A stretch of DNA of 64,000 bases from Micromonospora vinacea (GTDB lineage Bacteria > Actinomycetota > Actinomycetes > Mycobacteriales > Micromonosporaceae), in assembly GCF_015751785.1 (NCBI RefSeq), contig NZ_JADOTY010000001.1, positions 930,001-994,000 on the forward strand, given 5' to 3'. Position 1 is the stretch's first letter; every line of letters starts with the position of its first letter. The position numbers and the translations under genes were made by a program. Below are positions 17,269 through 26,652 of the stretch, piece after piece. The notes under the pieces are model-generated. The model worked only from the letters and a program-made list of their open reading frames with translations, was not told the DNA's origin and did no database searches.

Positions 17269-17733
17269 TCAGCGGCGGACGACGCGGCGGGGCTTGGCGG
17301 CCTTGACCTCCGCGTACCGCTTGAGCTGCTGAGAGCGGTAGTCACGGCCCAACGCGGTGAGCACCAGGTAGCCGATCAGCAACCCGGCGCCGGTGGCGAG
17401 CAGGTAGAGCCAGATCTGCGCGAAGAACGTCGCCGCGCCGCCGTCGAACGGGTTGTGACCGACCAGCAGGGGCCCGACCAGCACGGTCAGCAGCATCGCC
17501 ACCGGCACCACGAGGGCCATGTCGGCGGCCCAGCCCGCCAGCGGCCGGCGACGACCCCAGCGGAAGGCGACCACGGCGAGGATCAGCCCGATCACCGCGA
17601 ACATCGCCAGCGACACCCTGTCGGCGGCGGTGTCGTCACCGTCGAAGCCGAACCGCGTGATCAGTCGGGCGACCACGTTGACCGCGAACAGCGCCGCTAC
17701 GAGCAACCCGATGTCACGCCACCGCTTGTCCAT
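17269..17733 (-). CDS. four-helix membrane protein, unknown function
   Basis: 154 residues from an ATG with AGGAGGG 7 bases upstream. Four hydrophobic segments (about 8-25, 40-58, 67-86, 103-125) and a basic C-terminus (RRVVRR). No family with known function was recognised. It lies downstream of the mshB operon on the same strand, 116 bp after the previous stop, so it may be separately transcribed. Confidence 0.7.
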   Translation of the reverse strand: MDKRWRDIGLLVAALFAVNVVARLITRFGFDGDDTAADRVSLAMFAVIGLILAVVAFRWGRRRPLAGWAADMALVVPVAMLLTVLVGPLLVGHNPFDGGAATFFAQIWLYLLATGAGLLIGYLVLTALGRDYRSQQLKRYAEVKAAKPRRVVRR

Positions 17734-17849
17734 CGCCGGACCCTCCTGCCGTACGCCCCGTCGCGGGCTGCACATCCCTGGCAGGAATATCTACCACCCT
17801 TACCTGGGACACGTCATCAGCCGGCCCGGACCAAAACCCAACCCGGGCT

Positions 17850-18308
17850 TCAGCCGCCGAGCATGGGCGGCTGCGGGGCGAGGATCTGGCGGAAGCCCAT
17901 CACCGCGAAGGTCATCGCACCGGCCACGATCATGGCCAGCCCGACCCAGTTGTCGCCGGCCAGCAACAGGTCGCCCTCGTTGGTCCGGATGGCGGCGACG
18001 GCCATCAGCGCGAACCACGGCACCGCCGGCAGCGCCACCGCCCAGCGGCGGCCGACCGCCTCGTACGCGAACCAGCTCAGCACGATGTTGGCGCCGATGG
18101 CGAGGAACACCGACACGCCGACCAGTTGCCCGCCGACGCGAACCGTGGCGAGCAGCAACTCCAGTACGCCGGTCAGCACTCCGGCGAGGACCACCACTAT
18201 CGCACCGACCACCCGGACGCCCAGGTCCAGCAGTCGTGGCGGCGGCCCCGCCGGGGGCGGGGCTTCCTGGTCCTCCACGACCGTCACCGATGCGGCCGGC
18301 AGCGTCAC
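17850..18308 (-). CDS. DUF6113-like membrane protein downstream of mshB
   Basis: 152 residues with about four membrane segments after a Pro-rich N-terminal tail. Its ATG overlaps the mshB stop by four bases (ATGA), so translation is coupled. A small membrane protein at this position is common in actinobacterial mshB loci; a role in mycothiol metabolism is not shown. Confidence 0.72.
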   Translation of the reverse strand: MTLPAASVTVVEDQEAPPPAGPPPRLLDLGVRVVGAIVVVLAGVLTGVLELLLATVRVGGQLVGVSVFLAIGANIVLSWFAYEAVGRRWAVALPAVPWFALMAVAAIRTNEGDLLLAGDNWVGLAMIVAGAMTFAVMGFRQILAPQPPMLGG

Positions 18309-19231
18309 CGGAGACCCGCCGCCGCGACCGGGAACCGGTCCGGGGCGGTCTCCGCGGGCAGGCCGGCGAAGAGGTCGTCCTCCCAGCCGTACGGCCCGGT
18401 GCCCGGGCCCTTCTCACCCACAGCGAGGGTGAAGAACTCCACGCCCATGAACTCCCCGCCGAAGTTGCCGGCGATCGAGTAGAGCCAGGAGTTGGCCGGG
18501 ATCTGGGTGGCGTGCGCCCGCATCGCGGCCTCCTTGGCCGTGTGCTGGTCGGTGCCGTCGATGCGGGCGGCGATCTGGGCGTCCGGGGTGCCGAAGGGCA
18601 GGTCGGCGATGTCCTCGATGCCGCCGAACGGGTTGTCGGCAGACTCGGCGAAGTGCGTCATGCCGGCCTCCAGGACGCTGAGCGGCATGGCCGTCCAGTA
18701 GACCTTGAGCGGGGCGCAGCCCTCGGCGGTGGCCAGCTCGACGGCGCGCATGGCCACCCGGTGGGCCTGGATGTGGTCGGGGTGACCGTAGAAGCCGTTC
18801 GGGTCGTACGTGACGAGCACCTGCGGGCGTACCTCTCGCATGATCTCCACGAGATGCCCGGCGGCCTCGTCGAGGTCGGCCTGCCAGAAGGCCCGGGGGT
18901 GCTCGTTGGTCGCGAGCCCCATCATCCCGGAGTCGCGGTAGCGGCCGGCGCCGCCGAGGAAGCGGTGGTCGCTGACGCCGAGCGCCTCGCACGCGGCGGC
19001 CAGCTCGGCGATCCGGTACCCGCCGAGCTGGTCGGCCTCGGCGGCGGCGAGCTGCGCCAGCGCGGGCACGTGGATCTCGCCCTCCTCGCCGAGCGTGCAG
19101 GTCACCAGCGTGACGTGCGCGCCGTCGGCGGCGTAGTGGGCCATCGTCGAGCCGGTGCCGATCGACTCGTCGTCGGGGTGCGCGTGGACCAGCAGCAGGC
19201 GGCGGTCGGGCAGCATCGTCACGACGGTCAC
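18305..19231 (-). CDS. mshB: mycothiol deacetylase MshB
   Basis: 308 residues. It removes the acetyl group from GlcNAc-inositol in mycothiol biosynthesis. The zinc-dependent LmbE/PIG-L fold is shown by HAHPDDE (residues 16-22) and GHPDH, plus [13 protein letters not shown] and other MshB-specific stretches. Length is typical. First gene of a two-gene coupled operon; divergent from the S9 peptidase. Confidence 0.92.
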   Translation of the reverse strand: MTVVTMLPDRRLLLVHAHPDDESIGTGSTMAHYAADGAHVTLVTCTLGEEGEIHVPALAQLAAAEADQLGGYRIAELAAACEALGVSDHRFLGGAGRYRDSGMMGLATNEHPRAFWQADLDEAAGHLVEIMREVRPQVLVTYDPNGFYGHPDHIQAHRVAMRAVELATAEGCAPLKVYWTAMPLSVLEAGMTHFAESADNPFGGIEDIADLPFGTPDAQIAARIDGTDQHTAKEAAMRAHATQIPANSWLYSIAGNFGGEFMGVEFFTLAVGEKGPGTGPYGWEDDLFAGLPAETAPDRFPVAAAGLR

Positions 19232-19304
19232 TCTAACTGGCGGTTAGGGCCGGCCAACGCTGACGCGTCCGCCCAGGTCGGCCACATCACCTCCGCTCCC
19301 GCTC

Positions 19305-19318
19305 TACGATTTGGCGTG
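19305..19318 (+). promoter_or_regulatory. -10 box placing transcription start at the S9 peptidase GTG
   Basis: TACGAT at 19305-19310 ends seven bases before the GTG start and there is no Shine-Dalgarno sequence. This fits a leaderless mRNA. Confidence 0.45.
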
Positions 19319-21462
19319 TGGACTTTCCGGAGCTGGCCGCCCGCACCCGCCGGTTCAGCCACGGCGCGCCACGCGCTGTCTCGGTGGCTGAGGACGGCTC
19401 CCGGGTGATCTTTCTGCGCTCCGCCGGTCCCGAGGATCCGGCGGACGCGCTCTGGCTGCTGGACGTGGCCACCGGCGAGGAGCGGCTGGTCGCCGACCCG
19501 GCCACCCTGCTGGGCGAGGGCGGGGACGTCCGGTCCCTCTCCCCCGGCGAACGCGCGCTGCGCGAGCGACTGCGGCTCAGCGCCGCCGGCATCGGCTCGT
19601 ACGCGTTGGACGCGGCCGGCCGGGTTGCGGTGTTCGCGCTGGCCGGGCGGTTGTTCCGGGCCGATCTGGTGCACGGCGACGTGGTGGAGGTCGCCGCCGT
19701 CGGCCCGGTGCTGGACCCACGGCCTGACCCGAGCGGGCAGCGACTGGCGTACGTGACGGACGCCGCCGAGGGTGTGCGCCGGGGTGAACTCCGGGTGATC
19801 GACCCCGACGGCACCGACACCCTGCTGGCCGGCGAGGACGCCGGGGTGAGCTGGGGATTGGCCGAGCACATCGCGGCGGAGGAGTTCGGCCGGTTCCGGG
19901 GGTACTGGTGGGCGCCGGACGGCCGCTCGGTGCTCGCCGCCCGGGTCGACGAGTCCCGGCTGGAGCGGTGGCACCTGCACGACCCGGCGGAGCCGGCGAG
20001 CCCGCCCACCGCCGTCGCGTACCCCCGGGCCGGTGGCCCGAACGCGGAGGTCAGCCTGCACCTGCTGGACCTGGACGACGGCTGGGTCGACGTGCACTGG
20101 GACCGGGAGACCTACCCGTACCTGACCGGGGTCAGCTGGGGTGAGGGCAGCCCGTTGATCACCGTGCTGCGCCGCTCGCAGCAGCACGGGCTGGTGCTGG
20201 CGGTGGACCCGCGGACGGGTGAGACGCAGGTGCACGCCGAGCTGGCCGACCCGCGCTGGGTCGAGCCGATCGCCGGCACCCCCGCGCACCTGCCGGACGG
20301 CCGGGTGCTGGTCGGCGGGGAGCTGGCCCACGACGGGTACGACGCCCGGTGCCTCTTCGCGGACGGCACCCTGCTCACCCCACCGTCGCTGTACGTACGA
20401 CGGGTGGTGGGTCGGCTGCCGGCCGCCGCCGGCCCGGCCGACCTGCTGGTGGAGGCGAGCGACGGCGAGCCGAGCGAGCGGCACCTGTTCCGGGTCCGCA
20501 CCACAATCGGCGGTGGGGTGGACGCGCGCCGGCTCACCACCGACTCCGGCTGGTACACCGCCGCGGTGGGCGGGGACGTGCTGGCCGTCGGCGTCGCGTC
20601 GCTGGATCACGCCGGGGTGCGCTGGACGGTGCGCCGCGGCGACCAGGAGATCGCCGAGCTGCGCTCGTTCGCCGCCACCCCGCCGTACTCGCCGCTGCCA
20701 CTGCTGGAACGGGTGACCGATCGGCGGCTGCCGGCGGCGGTGCTCTACCCCGACAACCACGTGACGGGCCGGCGGCTGCCGGTGCTGCTGGACATCTACG
20801 GCGGCCCGGGGCACCAGGAGGTCGTGGCGGCGCGGGCCGCGTGGTTGGAACGGCAGTGGTGGGCCGACGCCGGCTTCGCGGTGGTCACCATCGACAACCG
20901 GGGTACGCCGGGCGTGGCGCCGTCGTTCGAGAAGGCGATCCACCGGCGGGTCGCCGACGTGATCCTCACCGACCAGATCGACGCGCTGACCGCGCTCGCC
21001 GGCAAGCACCCGGACCTGGACCTGGGCCGGGTCGGGGTGCGGGGTTGGTCGTTCGGCGGGTGGCTGGCCGGGTTGGCGGTGCTGCGCCACCCGGAGCTGT
21101 TCCGCTGCGGGATCGCGGGCGCCCCGGTGACCGACTGGGCGCTGTACGACACCGCCTACACCGAGCGTTATCTGGGGTTGCCGGAAGACGGCCAGGACAT
21201 CTACGCGCACCATTCGCTCGTCGAGTTGGCCGCCGAGCCGGTCACCAGCCCGGACCAGGCCCGACCGTTGCTGTTGGTGCACGGCATGGCCGACGACAAC
21301 GTGGTGGCCGCGCACACGCTCCGGCTCTCCGCAGCCCTGCTGAGCACCGGCCGGCCGCACGCCGTGCTGCCGCTGACCGGGGCCACCCACTTGGCCGCGA
21401 ACGGCACCGCCGAGCGGCTGCTCCCCCTGGAGCTCGACTTCCTCCGCACCCACCTGTTGTAG
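19318..21462 (+). CDS. S9 family prolyl oligopeptidase (DPP IV-like)
   Basis: 714 residues. Residues 1 to about 480 form a beta-propeller (DPP IV N-terminal domain); the rest is the alpha/beta-hydrolase peptidase S9 domain. Catalytic residues are visible: Ser578 in GWSFGGW, Asp659 in HGMADDNV, His691 in GATHLA. The EEFGRFRGYWW stretch is the conserved substrate-amine binding Glu region of DPP IV-like enzymes. No signal peptide, so it is likely cytoplasmic and clears dipeptides or proline-containing peptides. Confidence 0.88.
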   Translation: MDFPELAARTRRFSHGAPRAVSVAEDGSRVIFLRSAGPEDPADALWLLDVATGEERLVADPATLLGEGGDVRSLSPGERALRERLRLSAAGIGSYALDAAGRVAVFALAGRLFRADLVHGDVVEVAAVGPVLDPRPDPSGQRLAYVTDAAEGVRRGELRVIDPDGTDTLLAGEDAGVSWGLAEHIAAEEFGRFRGYWWAPDGRSVLAARVDESRLERWHLHDPAEPASPPTAVAYPRAGGPNAEVSLHLLDLDDGWVDVHWDRETYPYLTGVSWGEGSPLITVLRRSQQHGLVLAVDPRTGETQVHAELADPRWVEPIAGTPAHLPDGRVLVGGELAHDGYDARCLFADGTLLTPPSLYVRRVVGRLPAAAGPADLLVEASDGEPSERHLFRVRTTIGGGVDARRLTTDSGWYTAAVGGDVLAVGVASLDHAGVRWTVRRGDQEIAELRSFAATPPYSPLPLLERVTDRRLPAAVLYPDNHVTGRRLPVLLDIYGGPGHQEVVAARAAWLERQWWADAGFAVVTIDNRGTPGVAPSFEKAIHRRVADVILTDQIDALTALAGKHPDLDLGRVGVRGWSFGGWLAGLAVLRHPELFRCGIAGAPVTDWALYDTAYTERYLGLPEDGQDIYAHHSLVELAAEPVTSPDQARPLLLVHGMADDNVVAAHTLRLSAALLSTGRPHAVLPLTGATHLAANGTAERLLPLELDFLRTHLL

Positions 21463-21589
21463 CGCGGTATTCGATAACTGATTTCGGCACGTCGGGTGCC
21501 TTGCCGCATGCCATGCTGACCGAAGCGGGACCCGGTGCCGGGATTGCCGAGGGCGACACCGCTTTCCCTCATTCCGAAAGGACTCCACA

Positions 21590-22510
21590 ATGGTGGGCAT
21601 AGCGCAGAAACCCTCGGTCGCCGCCGTGCAGGAAGGCGAGTTCCCGGTCACGCACTTTCGCACGGCGACCGTGAACGGAATCGATATCTTCTACCGCGAG
21701 GCCGGCCCGGCCGACGGCCCCGCGGTCCTGCTGCTGCACGGGTTTCCCACGGCGTCCTCGCAGTTCCGCCACCTGATCCCCCTCCTCGCGGACCGATACC
21801 GGGTGATCGCGCCGGACTTCCCGGGTTTCGGCCACAGCGCCAGCCCGGACCGGTCGACGTTCGACTACACATTCGCCAACTTCGCCGATCTGATGGACGG
21901 CCTCCTCGGCCAACTCGGCGTGGATCGATATGCGCTCTACTGCTTCGACTACGGGGCGCCGACGGGGTTCCGGATGGCCCTGAAGGGACCTGAGCGGATC
22001 AGCGCGCTCATCGTGCAGAACGGCAACGCGTACGAAGAGGGCCTGAGCGAGTTCTGGGATCCGATCAAGGCCTACTGGGCGGAGAAGACCGACGAACGCC
22101 GTCAGGCAATCGCGTTCATCCTCAACTCCGACACGGTCAAGCAGCAGTACACGGCGGGGGTGCAGGACCTCAGTCGGCTCGACCCCGACCGGTGGACCCA
22201 CGACGACACGCAGCTCGCCCGCCCCGGCAACGCGGACATCCAGCTCGATCTGTTCTACGACTACGGCAGCAACGTCACGCTGTACCCCGAATTCCATGCC
22301 TTCTTCCGCGACCACCAGCCGCCGACGCTGATCATCTGGGGCCAGAACGATCCGGTCTTCCCGGCCGCTGGTGCCCACCCCTATCGGGGCGACCTGCCGT
22401 CGGCTGAATTCCACCTGCTCGACACCGGCCACTTCCTCTTGGAAGACAAGCTCGACATCGCTGCGCCGATGATCCACGATTTCCTGGACCGCGCCGTTGG
22501 TCGTTCCTGA
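21590..22510 (+). CDS. alpha/beta hydrolase with Asp nucleophile (haloalkane dehalogenase/epoxide hydrolase-like)
   Basis: 306 residues. Oxyanion motif HGFPTAS; the nucleophile elbow is CFDYGAPTG with Asp120 rather than Ser, followed by Asp254 (GQNDPVF) and His281 (DTGHFLLED). An Asp nucleophile is the mark of haloalkane dehalogenases and epoxide hydrolases; the family also includes many uncharacterised proteins. Start ATG follows AAAGGA by 8 bases. No neighbours hint at the substrate. Confidence 0.82.
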   Translation: MVGIAQKPSVAAVQEGEFPVTHFRTATVNGIDIFYREAGPADGPAVLLLHGFPTASSQFRHLIPLLADRYRVIAPDFPGFGHSASPDRSTFDYTFANFADLMDGLLGQLGVDRYALYCFDYGAPTGFRMALKGPERISALIVQNGNAYEEGLSEFWDPIKAYWAEKTDERRQAIAFILNSDTVKQQYTAGVQDLSRLDPDRWTHDDTQLARPGNADIQLDLFYDYGSNVTLYPEFHAFFRDHQPPTLIIWGQNDPVFPAAGAHPYRGDLPSAEFHLLDTGHFLLEDKLDIAAPMIHDFLDRAVGRS

Positions 22511-23036
22511 AAAACGCAACGGGCGGCCACTCCGCCTGTTCCGCGCCCACCTGTTGCCCGCGGCCCGCACCCCCAAGATCGCCCTCGATCCAGGATCCGA
22601 ACACCGTTGCGTTGGCGATCGGCTGCTGGGCGCAGGTGAACGGTGAAATCCCGACACCCAGGGGTCCGTCACTTCAGAAACGCCCGGCCCACACCGATCT
22701 TGCACTTTCAGGCGCCGATATGCGCGGAACACCCTTTTATGTCGCAACAGTTAACGCAAGATCGCGGAAGAGGGGCAGCCCGCCCTCGTCGATCATGGAG
22801 TTACGGTGCCTGGTTTGGCCCAATGTGGGCACTTCGCCACCCACCACGACTCCATGATCGACGGGACAGCGCGGGGTTGACGAACAGCAACTCCGTCTTA
22901 CGCAACGGCGTTGTCCAGGATCTAGTGGTAATGCGGCGCCAGGTAACCACTCGATCCAGGATCGAGCGTGACCCGGGACGAAGCGGGGCGAGTGGCCGGG
23001 ACTGGTTTCCGGCACCCGAGCAGGGATAATGCGGCG
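22511..23036. other. 526-bp intergenic stretch with one hairpin
   Basis: No convincing gene on either strand. The only clear structure is the GATC-edged hairpin at 22787-22863. Base composition is lower in GC than the flanks around 22700-22760. Confidence 0.6.
22787..22863. repeat. GATC-edged intergenic hairpin (15-bp perfect arms)
   Basis: CGTCGATCATGGAGT (22787-22801) is perfectly complementary to 22849-22863, separated by 47 bases that contain a smaller GGTGCC...GGGCAC pairing. The outer arm is nearly identical to that of the element at 2132. Confidence 0.75.
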
Positions 23037-23249
23037 GTGTCGGATTTCACGAAGCCGCTCGGCTACCGTCTCATCACCGGGCCCGATGATGCCGAATTCT
23101 GCGCCCGCGTCAGCGCGCTACTCGATCAGGGCTATCAGCTGCACGGGTCGCCGGCGCTGACCTTTGATGGCGAACGCGTCATCGCCGCTCAAGCGTTGGT
23201 GCTGTCGCATTCGGCCAGCCCTGAGTCGCCCATGGGAAGCGCCAGGTAG
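23037..23249 (+). CDS. DUF1737 domain protein
   Basis: 70 residues. The core GYRLITGPDDAEFCARVSAL...GYQLHGSPALTFDGERVIAAQAL matches the DUF1737 pattern almost throughout. A GTG start at 23037 is chosen because a GATAAT box lies six bases upstream, suggesting a leaderless message; a longer frame from 22968 adds unrelated sequence. Function of the domain is unknown. Confidence 0.7.
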   Translation: MSDFTKPLGYRLITGPDDAEFCARVSALLDQGYQLHGSPALTFDGERVIAAQALVLSHSASPESPMGSAR

Positions 23250-23265
23250 AGGCCCCTGCTGACGA

Positions 23266-23649
23266 TCACCAACGTTCCACGAGGTGTTCCCGACCCTGCG
23301 GTGGATCGTACGGTTCGGGCCAGTAGTCGATGATCTTGCTGATCAGCCCATGCTCGGACATCTCCAGCCAGACGCACGCGTCCTGCCGCTCGTCACCGAC
23401 GCGAACGTCGAGCAACAGGGCGACGAGGCGGCCATCGGCGATCACCCGCCGCGGCCGGAGGTGCCAATCACCCGGATACTCGGTGTTGAACCGCAGGAAC
23501 GCGTCGGTGCCGCGAATGCGCTCCCGAGTCTGCGGCATCTCGTAGACCACGTCATCGGTGAGCAGGGCGGCCAACCCGGACCAGTCGCGGCGCTCCAGAA
23601 GATCAACGTAGGCGTGGGCGGTCTGCCGGGCCGTCGAGGTGTCGTCCAC
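23266..23649 (-). CDS. SnoaL-like/NTF2-fold protein
   Basis: 127 residues from GTG. The pattern AHAYVDLLERRDWSGLAALLTDDVVYEMPQTRERIRGTDAFLRF is the helix-cone opening of SnoaL-like nuclear transport factor 2 proteins; HGLISKIIDYWPEP is the closing strand. Members are small cyclases, isomerases or binding proteins. The reaction here is unknown. It is convergent with the DUF1737 gene, 16 bp apart. Confidence 0.8.
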   Translation of the reverse strand: MDDTSTARQTAHAYVDLLERRDWSGLAALLTDDVVYEMPQTRERIRGTDAFLRFNTEYPGDWHLRPRRVIADGRLVALLLDVRVGDERQDACVWLEMSEHGLISKIIDYWPEPYDPPQGREHLVERW

Positions 23650-23760
23650 GACGCGGACCCTAGCCTCCACCAGTGACAATCTGGCAGGCCGTCGGTGCAT
23701 CACCGGCCTTGCCCGGCTGATCTCCGGCGACGCCGGGGCCGTGAATCGGCGTCCAGGTTC

Positions 23761-24159
23761 TCAGGGGCGTGCGTCGTATTGGGTACGGGCTTCGAAGACG
23801 CGGTCCATGTGCGTCTCCGCCCAGTTCTTGATCGCGATCATGACCGGGAACAGTTCATGGCCGAGCGGAGTGAGCTCGTAGTCGACGCGGACCGGGACCG
23901 AGGCAGTGACAGTGCGGGTGACCAGGCCGTCGCGCTCCAGGGTGCGCAGGGTCTGTGTGAGCATCTTCTGGCTGACGCCGGCGATGCGCTGGGCGAGCTG
24001 GCCGTGCCGCTGCGGGCCGTCGACGAGCGCTGGGATCACCAGGGCGACCCACTTGTCGGTGAGCCTGCTCAGCAGCTCACGGGTCGGGCACTGATCCAGG
24101 AACGCGTCGTAGTCGCGTTTGGCCTGTTCGCGGCGTTGCGCTGCGGTTGACGTCGCCAT
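23761..24159 (-). CDS. HxlR family transcriptional regulator 1
   Basis: 132 residues. A winged helix of the HxlR type: CPTRELLSRLTDKWVALVIPALVDGPQRHGQLAQRIAGVSQKMLTQTLRTLERDGLVTR followed by the wing YELTPLGHEL. Cys near residue 24 is the position used for redox sensing in several HxlR proteins. ATG follows GGAGG by 6 bases. Divergent from the oxidoreductase at 24265, its likely target; the shared region holds an AGGTACCT box. Confidence 0.85.
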   Translation of the reverse strand: MATSTAAQRREQAKRDYDAFLDQCPTRELLSRLTDKWVALVIPALVDGPQRHGQLAQRIAGVSQKMLTQTLRTLERDGLVTRTVTASVPVRVDYELTPLGHELFPVMIAIKNWAETHMDRVFEARTQYDARP

Positions 24160-24190
24160 TCTTTCCTCCGTTGGTGCCCTAGGCACTTTA

Positions 24191-24198
24191 AGGTACCT
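24191..24198. promoter_or_regulatory. HxlR operator candidate AGTAGGTACCT (box 1)
   Basis: The palindrome AGGTACCT lies between HxlR 1 and the divergent oxidoreductase, flanked by outer GGCAC/GTGCC repeats. On the reverse strand it reads AGTAGGTACCT, identical over 11 bases to the box at 26183-26193 in front of HxlR 2. Confidence 0.5.
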
Positions 24199-24264
24199 AC
24201 TTTCTCATAGTGCCGACGATTCGTACGGTCGTGGTGAGCACGAAATCCCACGAAGGAGACGGCG

Positions 24265-25167
24265 ATGCGCGCAGTCAGCTATGCAGAGTTCGGAGGGCCG
24301 GAGGTCCTGCACGTGGCCGAGGTGCCGGTGCCCGAGCCGGGGCCGGGGCAGGTGCGGGTGCGTGTCGCGGCGTCGGTTGTCCATCCGGTTGATCTGATGG
24401 TCCGCTCCGGTCGGTTCCCGGCCCCGTTGCCGACCGGCCTGCCGTACACGCCCGGCTGGGACGTTGCCGGCAGCGTCGACGCGGTCGGCCCGTCGGTCGA
24501 GGAGTTCACGATCGGCGACGAGGTCATCGGCTTCTCGCCGTGGCTACAAACCACGGCCGGCGCCCACGCCGAGTACGTAGTCCTCGACGCCGCCTGGCTG
24601 ACCTCCGCGCCCGCCGGCGTCCCCGCCACCGAGGCGGCGACCCTGCCGACCAATGGTCTCGCCGCTGCCCAGGCACTCGACCTGCTCGCGCTCCCGGCGG
24701 GTTCGACAGTGCTCGTCACCGGCGCCGCCGGGCAGGTGGGCGGGTTCGTTCTGGCGCTGGCCCGGACGACCGGTCTGCACGCCACCGGACTCGCCGGAGC
24801 CGACGACCGCGAGTTCGTCGAGTCGCTGGGCGCGGCCTTCCTGTCGCGCACCGACGATCCGACGGGGACGTTCGATGCGGTCGTCGACCTGGCGGTGATC
24901 GGCTCTTCGTTGCTGGACCTCGTTCGGGACGGCGGCGGCTACGTGGCCGCGTCACCCCCGCTTCGTCCGGAGCCGGTGCGCGGAATCGGGACCTTCGCGC
25001 TGGAGGTGCTACCTGACGGAACCCGCCTGGGCGAACTGGTCAAACTCGTCACCAGCGGAGACATCCCGCTCCGGGTCGCCGACGTGTACCCCTTCGCCGA
25101 CGCGGCGGCCGCCCACGAGCGGCTGGCTCAAGGCGGCGTGCGCGGCGGCGTGGTGATCGTCCCCTGA
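24265..25167 (+). CDS. NADP-dependent zinc-free quinone oxidoreductase-like (MDR family)
   Basis: 300 residues. N-terminal GroES-like fold (MRAVSYAEFGGPEVLHVAEVPVPEP), then Rossmann AxxGxxG-like GAAGQVGGFVLALAR. No zinc-ligand cysteines are seen, as in quinone oxidoreductases (QOR). It likely reduces quinones or enals with NADPH. ATG with GAAGGAG upstream. Divergent from HxlR 1, an arrangement typical of electrophile-responsive regulation. Confidence 0.85.
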   Translation: MRAVSYAEFGGPEVLHVAEVPVPEPGPGQVRVRVAASVVHPVDLMVRSGRFPAPLPTGLPYTPGWDVAGSVDAVGPSVEEFTIGDEVIGFSPWLQTTAGAHAEYVVLDAAWLTSAPAGVPATEAATLPTNGLAAAQALDLLALPAGSTVLVTGAAGQVGGFVLALARTTGLHATGLAGADDREFVESLGAAFLSRTDDPTGTFDAVVDLAVIGSSLLDLVRDGGGYVAASPPLRPEPVRGIGTFALEVLPDGTRLGELVKLVTSGDIPLRVADVYPFADAAAAHERLAQGGVRGGVVIVP

Positions 25168-25206
25168 TCCGCAGCGAAAGCTCGGTCAGCCGCTGATGGC
25201 TCTGCC

Positions 25207-25242
25207 GATGACCGGACAGCCGTTCAAGGGTGTCCGGTCATC
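25207..25242. terminator. bidirectional terminator hairpin
   Basis: GATGACCGGACA (25207-25218) pairs perfectly with 25231-25242 across a 12-base loop, between convergent stops at 25167 and 25279. Confidence 0.75.
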
Positions 25243-25278
25243 AGTCCGAGGGAAGGGTTGGTGCAATGGCCGGTCGCG

Positions 25279-26118
25279 TCAGCGGAAGATGTCGATGTTG
25301 CGCCCGGCCCATGCGGCGAAGGAGCGTGGCGGTCGACCCAGGACCTCCGACACGTCCGGGCTGATCCGCTGCTCCCGTGCGGTCGGCGCGCCGAGGATCG
25401 CCAGCGTTCCCTCGACCACCGGTGGTGGCATGAACCGCAGCATCTGTTCGCGGGCCTCGTCGGGCGTCTGTTCGATGAAGCTGATGGGTTCGCCGAGCGC
25501 GGTAGCGAGATCGGCAACCCGTTCACGTGGTGTGCTCAGCGCCGGACCGGTCAGCTCATACGTGTGACCGTCGTGGGCGCCGTCACGAAGGGCGACAGCC
25601 GCCACCTCGGCGATGTCGTCCGGGTCGATCACAGGCAGACCGACATCGCCGAACGGTGCGGCCACCGTCCGTCCGTTGCGAATCGGTTCGGCCCAGGCGA
25701 GAACGTTGGAGGCGAAGCCGCCGGGGCGCAGGATCGTCCAGCCGAGGCCGGACCTGCGCACAAGGTCTTCGATGGCGTGCAGGGGCGCATGCGAGGCGGC
25801 CGTCGGCCTTGTGCCGACCGCTTGCGAGGATTGCAGCACGATGCGCTTCACGCCGGCGGCCGTGGTGACCCGCAGGATCTCGGGCACGTTGAGATGCGCC
25901 CCGGCGCCCTCCACGAGCAGGTACAGCGCTTCGGCGCCAGCGAGCGCCGGCCTGAGGCTCTCCGGCTGCTCGAGGTCCGCGCGATGGTGGCGCACCCCGT
26001 CTGGTACGACGACCGGGCGTCGCGCACGGGACACCGCCGTCGCCGCAGCGCCCGACGCCGCGAGGATCGACAAAAGTCTCTGGCCAACATTCCCAGTGGC
26101 GCCTGTCACGACGAGCAT
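25279..26118 (-). CDS. NmrA-like NAD(P)-binding protein
   Basis: 279 residues, atypical short-chain dehydrogenase. Rossmann motif VTGATGNVGQRL, then VKRIVLQSSQAVG and a substrate lobe with GWTILRPGGFASNVL. Related to NmrA and QorB-type quinone oxidoreductases, some of which use NADPH. Divergent from HxlR 2, its probable regulator. Confidence 0.84.
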   Translation of the reverse strand: MLVVTGATGNVGQRLLSILAASGAAATAVSRARRPVVVPDGVRHHRADLEQPESLRPALAGAEALYLLVEGAGAHLNVPEILRVTTAAGVKRIVLQSSQAVGTRPTAASHAPLHAIEDLVRRSGLGWTILRPGGFASNVLAWAEPIRNGRTVAAPFGDVGLPVIDPDDIAEVAAVALRDGAHDGHTYELTGPALSTPRERVADLATALGEPISFIEQTPDEAREQMLRFMPPPVVEGTLAILGAPTAREQRISPDVSEVLGRPPRSFAAWAGRNIDIFR

Positions 26119-26182
26119 GTCTGAACCTCCAGGTCGACCGCGTCGTTCGCGCGGTTGGAGGAGACGTTAGTAGCGTCGATAT

Positions 26183-26205
26183 AGTAGGTACCTAGAGGAT
26201 AGTAT
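26183..26205. promoter_or_regulatory. HxlR operator candidate AGTAGGTACCT (box 2) with -10
   Basis: AGTAGGTACCT at 26183-26193 is followed by a -10-like TAGTAT at 26200-26205 for HxlR 2. The box lies midway in the divergent region with the NmrA-like gene. Confidence 0.5.
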
Positions 26206-26226
26206 TGGATCTGTAACGGAGGACAC

Positions 26227-26589
26227 ATGCAACGGTCAGCGGATCCCGAGCTAGCCTGCCCCGTTTCGCCGGTCGTCGATATCGTGTTCAGCCGATGGAC
26301 CACACCCATCCTGTGGGCTCTGCACGAGTACGGTCGGCAGCGATTCGTGGAGCTGGAGCGCCGGCTGACCAGCATCACACCGAAGGTCCTCACGCAACGG
26401 TTACGCCAACTCGAACGCGACGGGCTCGTGACACGCACCTACCACGCCGAGGTGCCGCCCCGGGTCGAATACGAGATCACCGAGCTGGGCGCCAGCCTCG
26501 GTCCGCTCTTCGCGCACCTGACCACGTGGGCCGACGCCCATCTCGGAGAGGTGGAGCGGGCACAGCGCGCCTACGACGCCGAACGATGA
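26227..26589 (+). CDS. HxlR family transcriptional regulator 2
   Basis: 120 residues. CPVSPVVDIVFSRWTTPILWALHEYGRQRFVELERRLTSITPKVLTQRLRQLERDGLVTR is a full HxlR winged helix, and the conserved N-terminal Cys is present. ATG follows ACGGAGGAC. It shares fold and operator box with HxlR 1 but only moderate sequence identity. Divergent from the NmrA-like gene. Confidence 0.85.
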   Translation: MQRSADPELACPVSPVVDIVFSRWTTPILWALHEYGRQRFVELERRLTSITPKVLTQRLRQLERDGLVTRTYHAEVPPRVEYEITELGASLGPLFAHLTTWADAHLGEVERAQRAYDAER

Positions 26590-26652
26590 GCCCGCGCCGG
26601 CCTCAAGCGCGTTCACGTCTCCCGAAATCTGCCAGGCGACCTGATGTGGGGC

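Noticed and set aside
19228..21663. 811-codon minus-strand frame opposite the S9 peptidase
   Set aside because: Antisense shadow with low-complexity composition; the plus strand has all three catalytic residues.
22511..23036. Possible small RNA gene
   Set aside because: Only one hairpin and no promoter-terminator pair could be seen.
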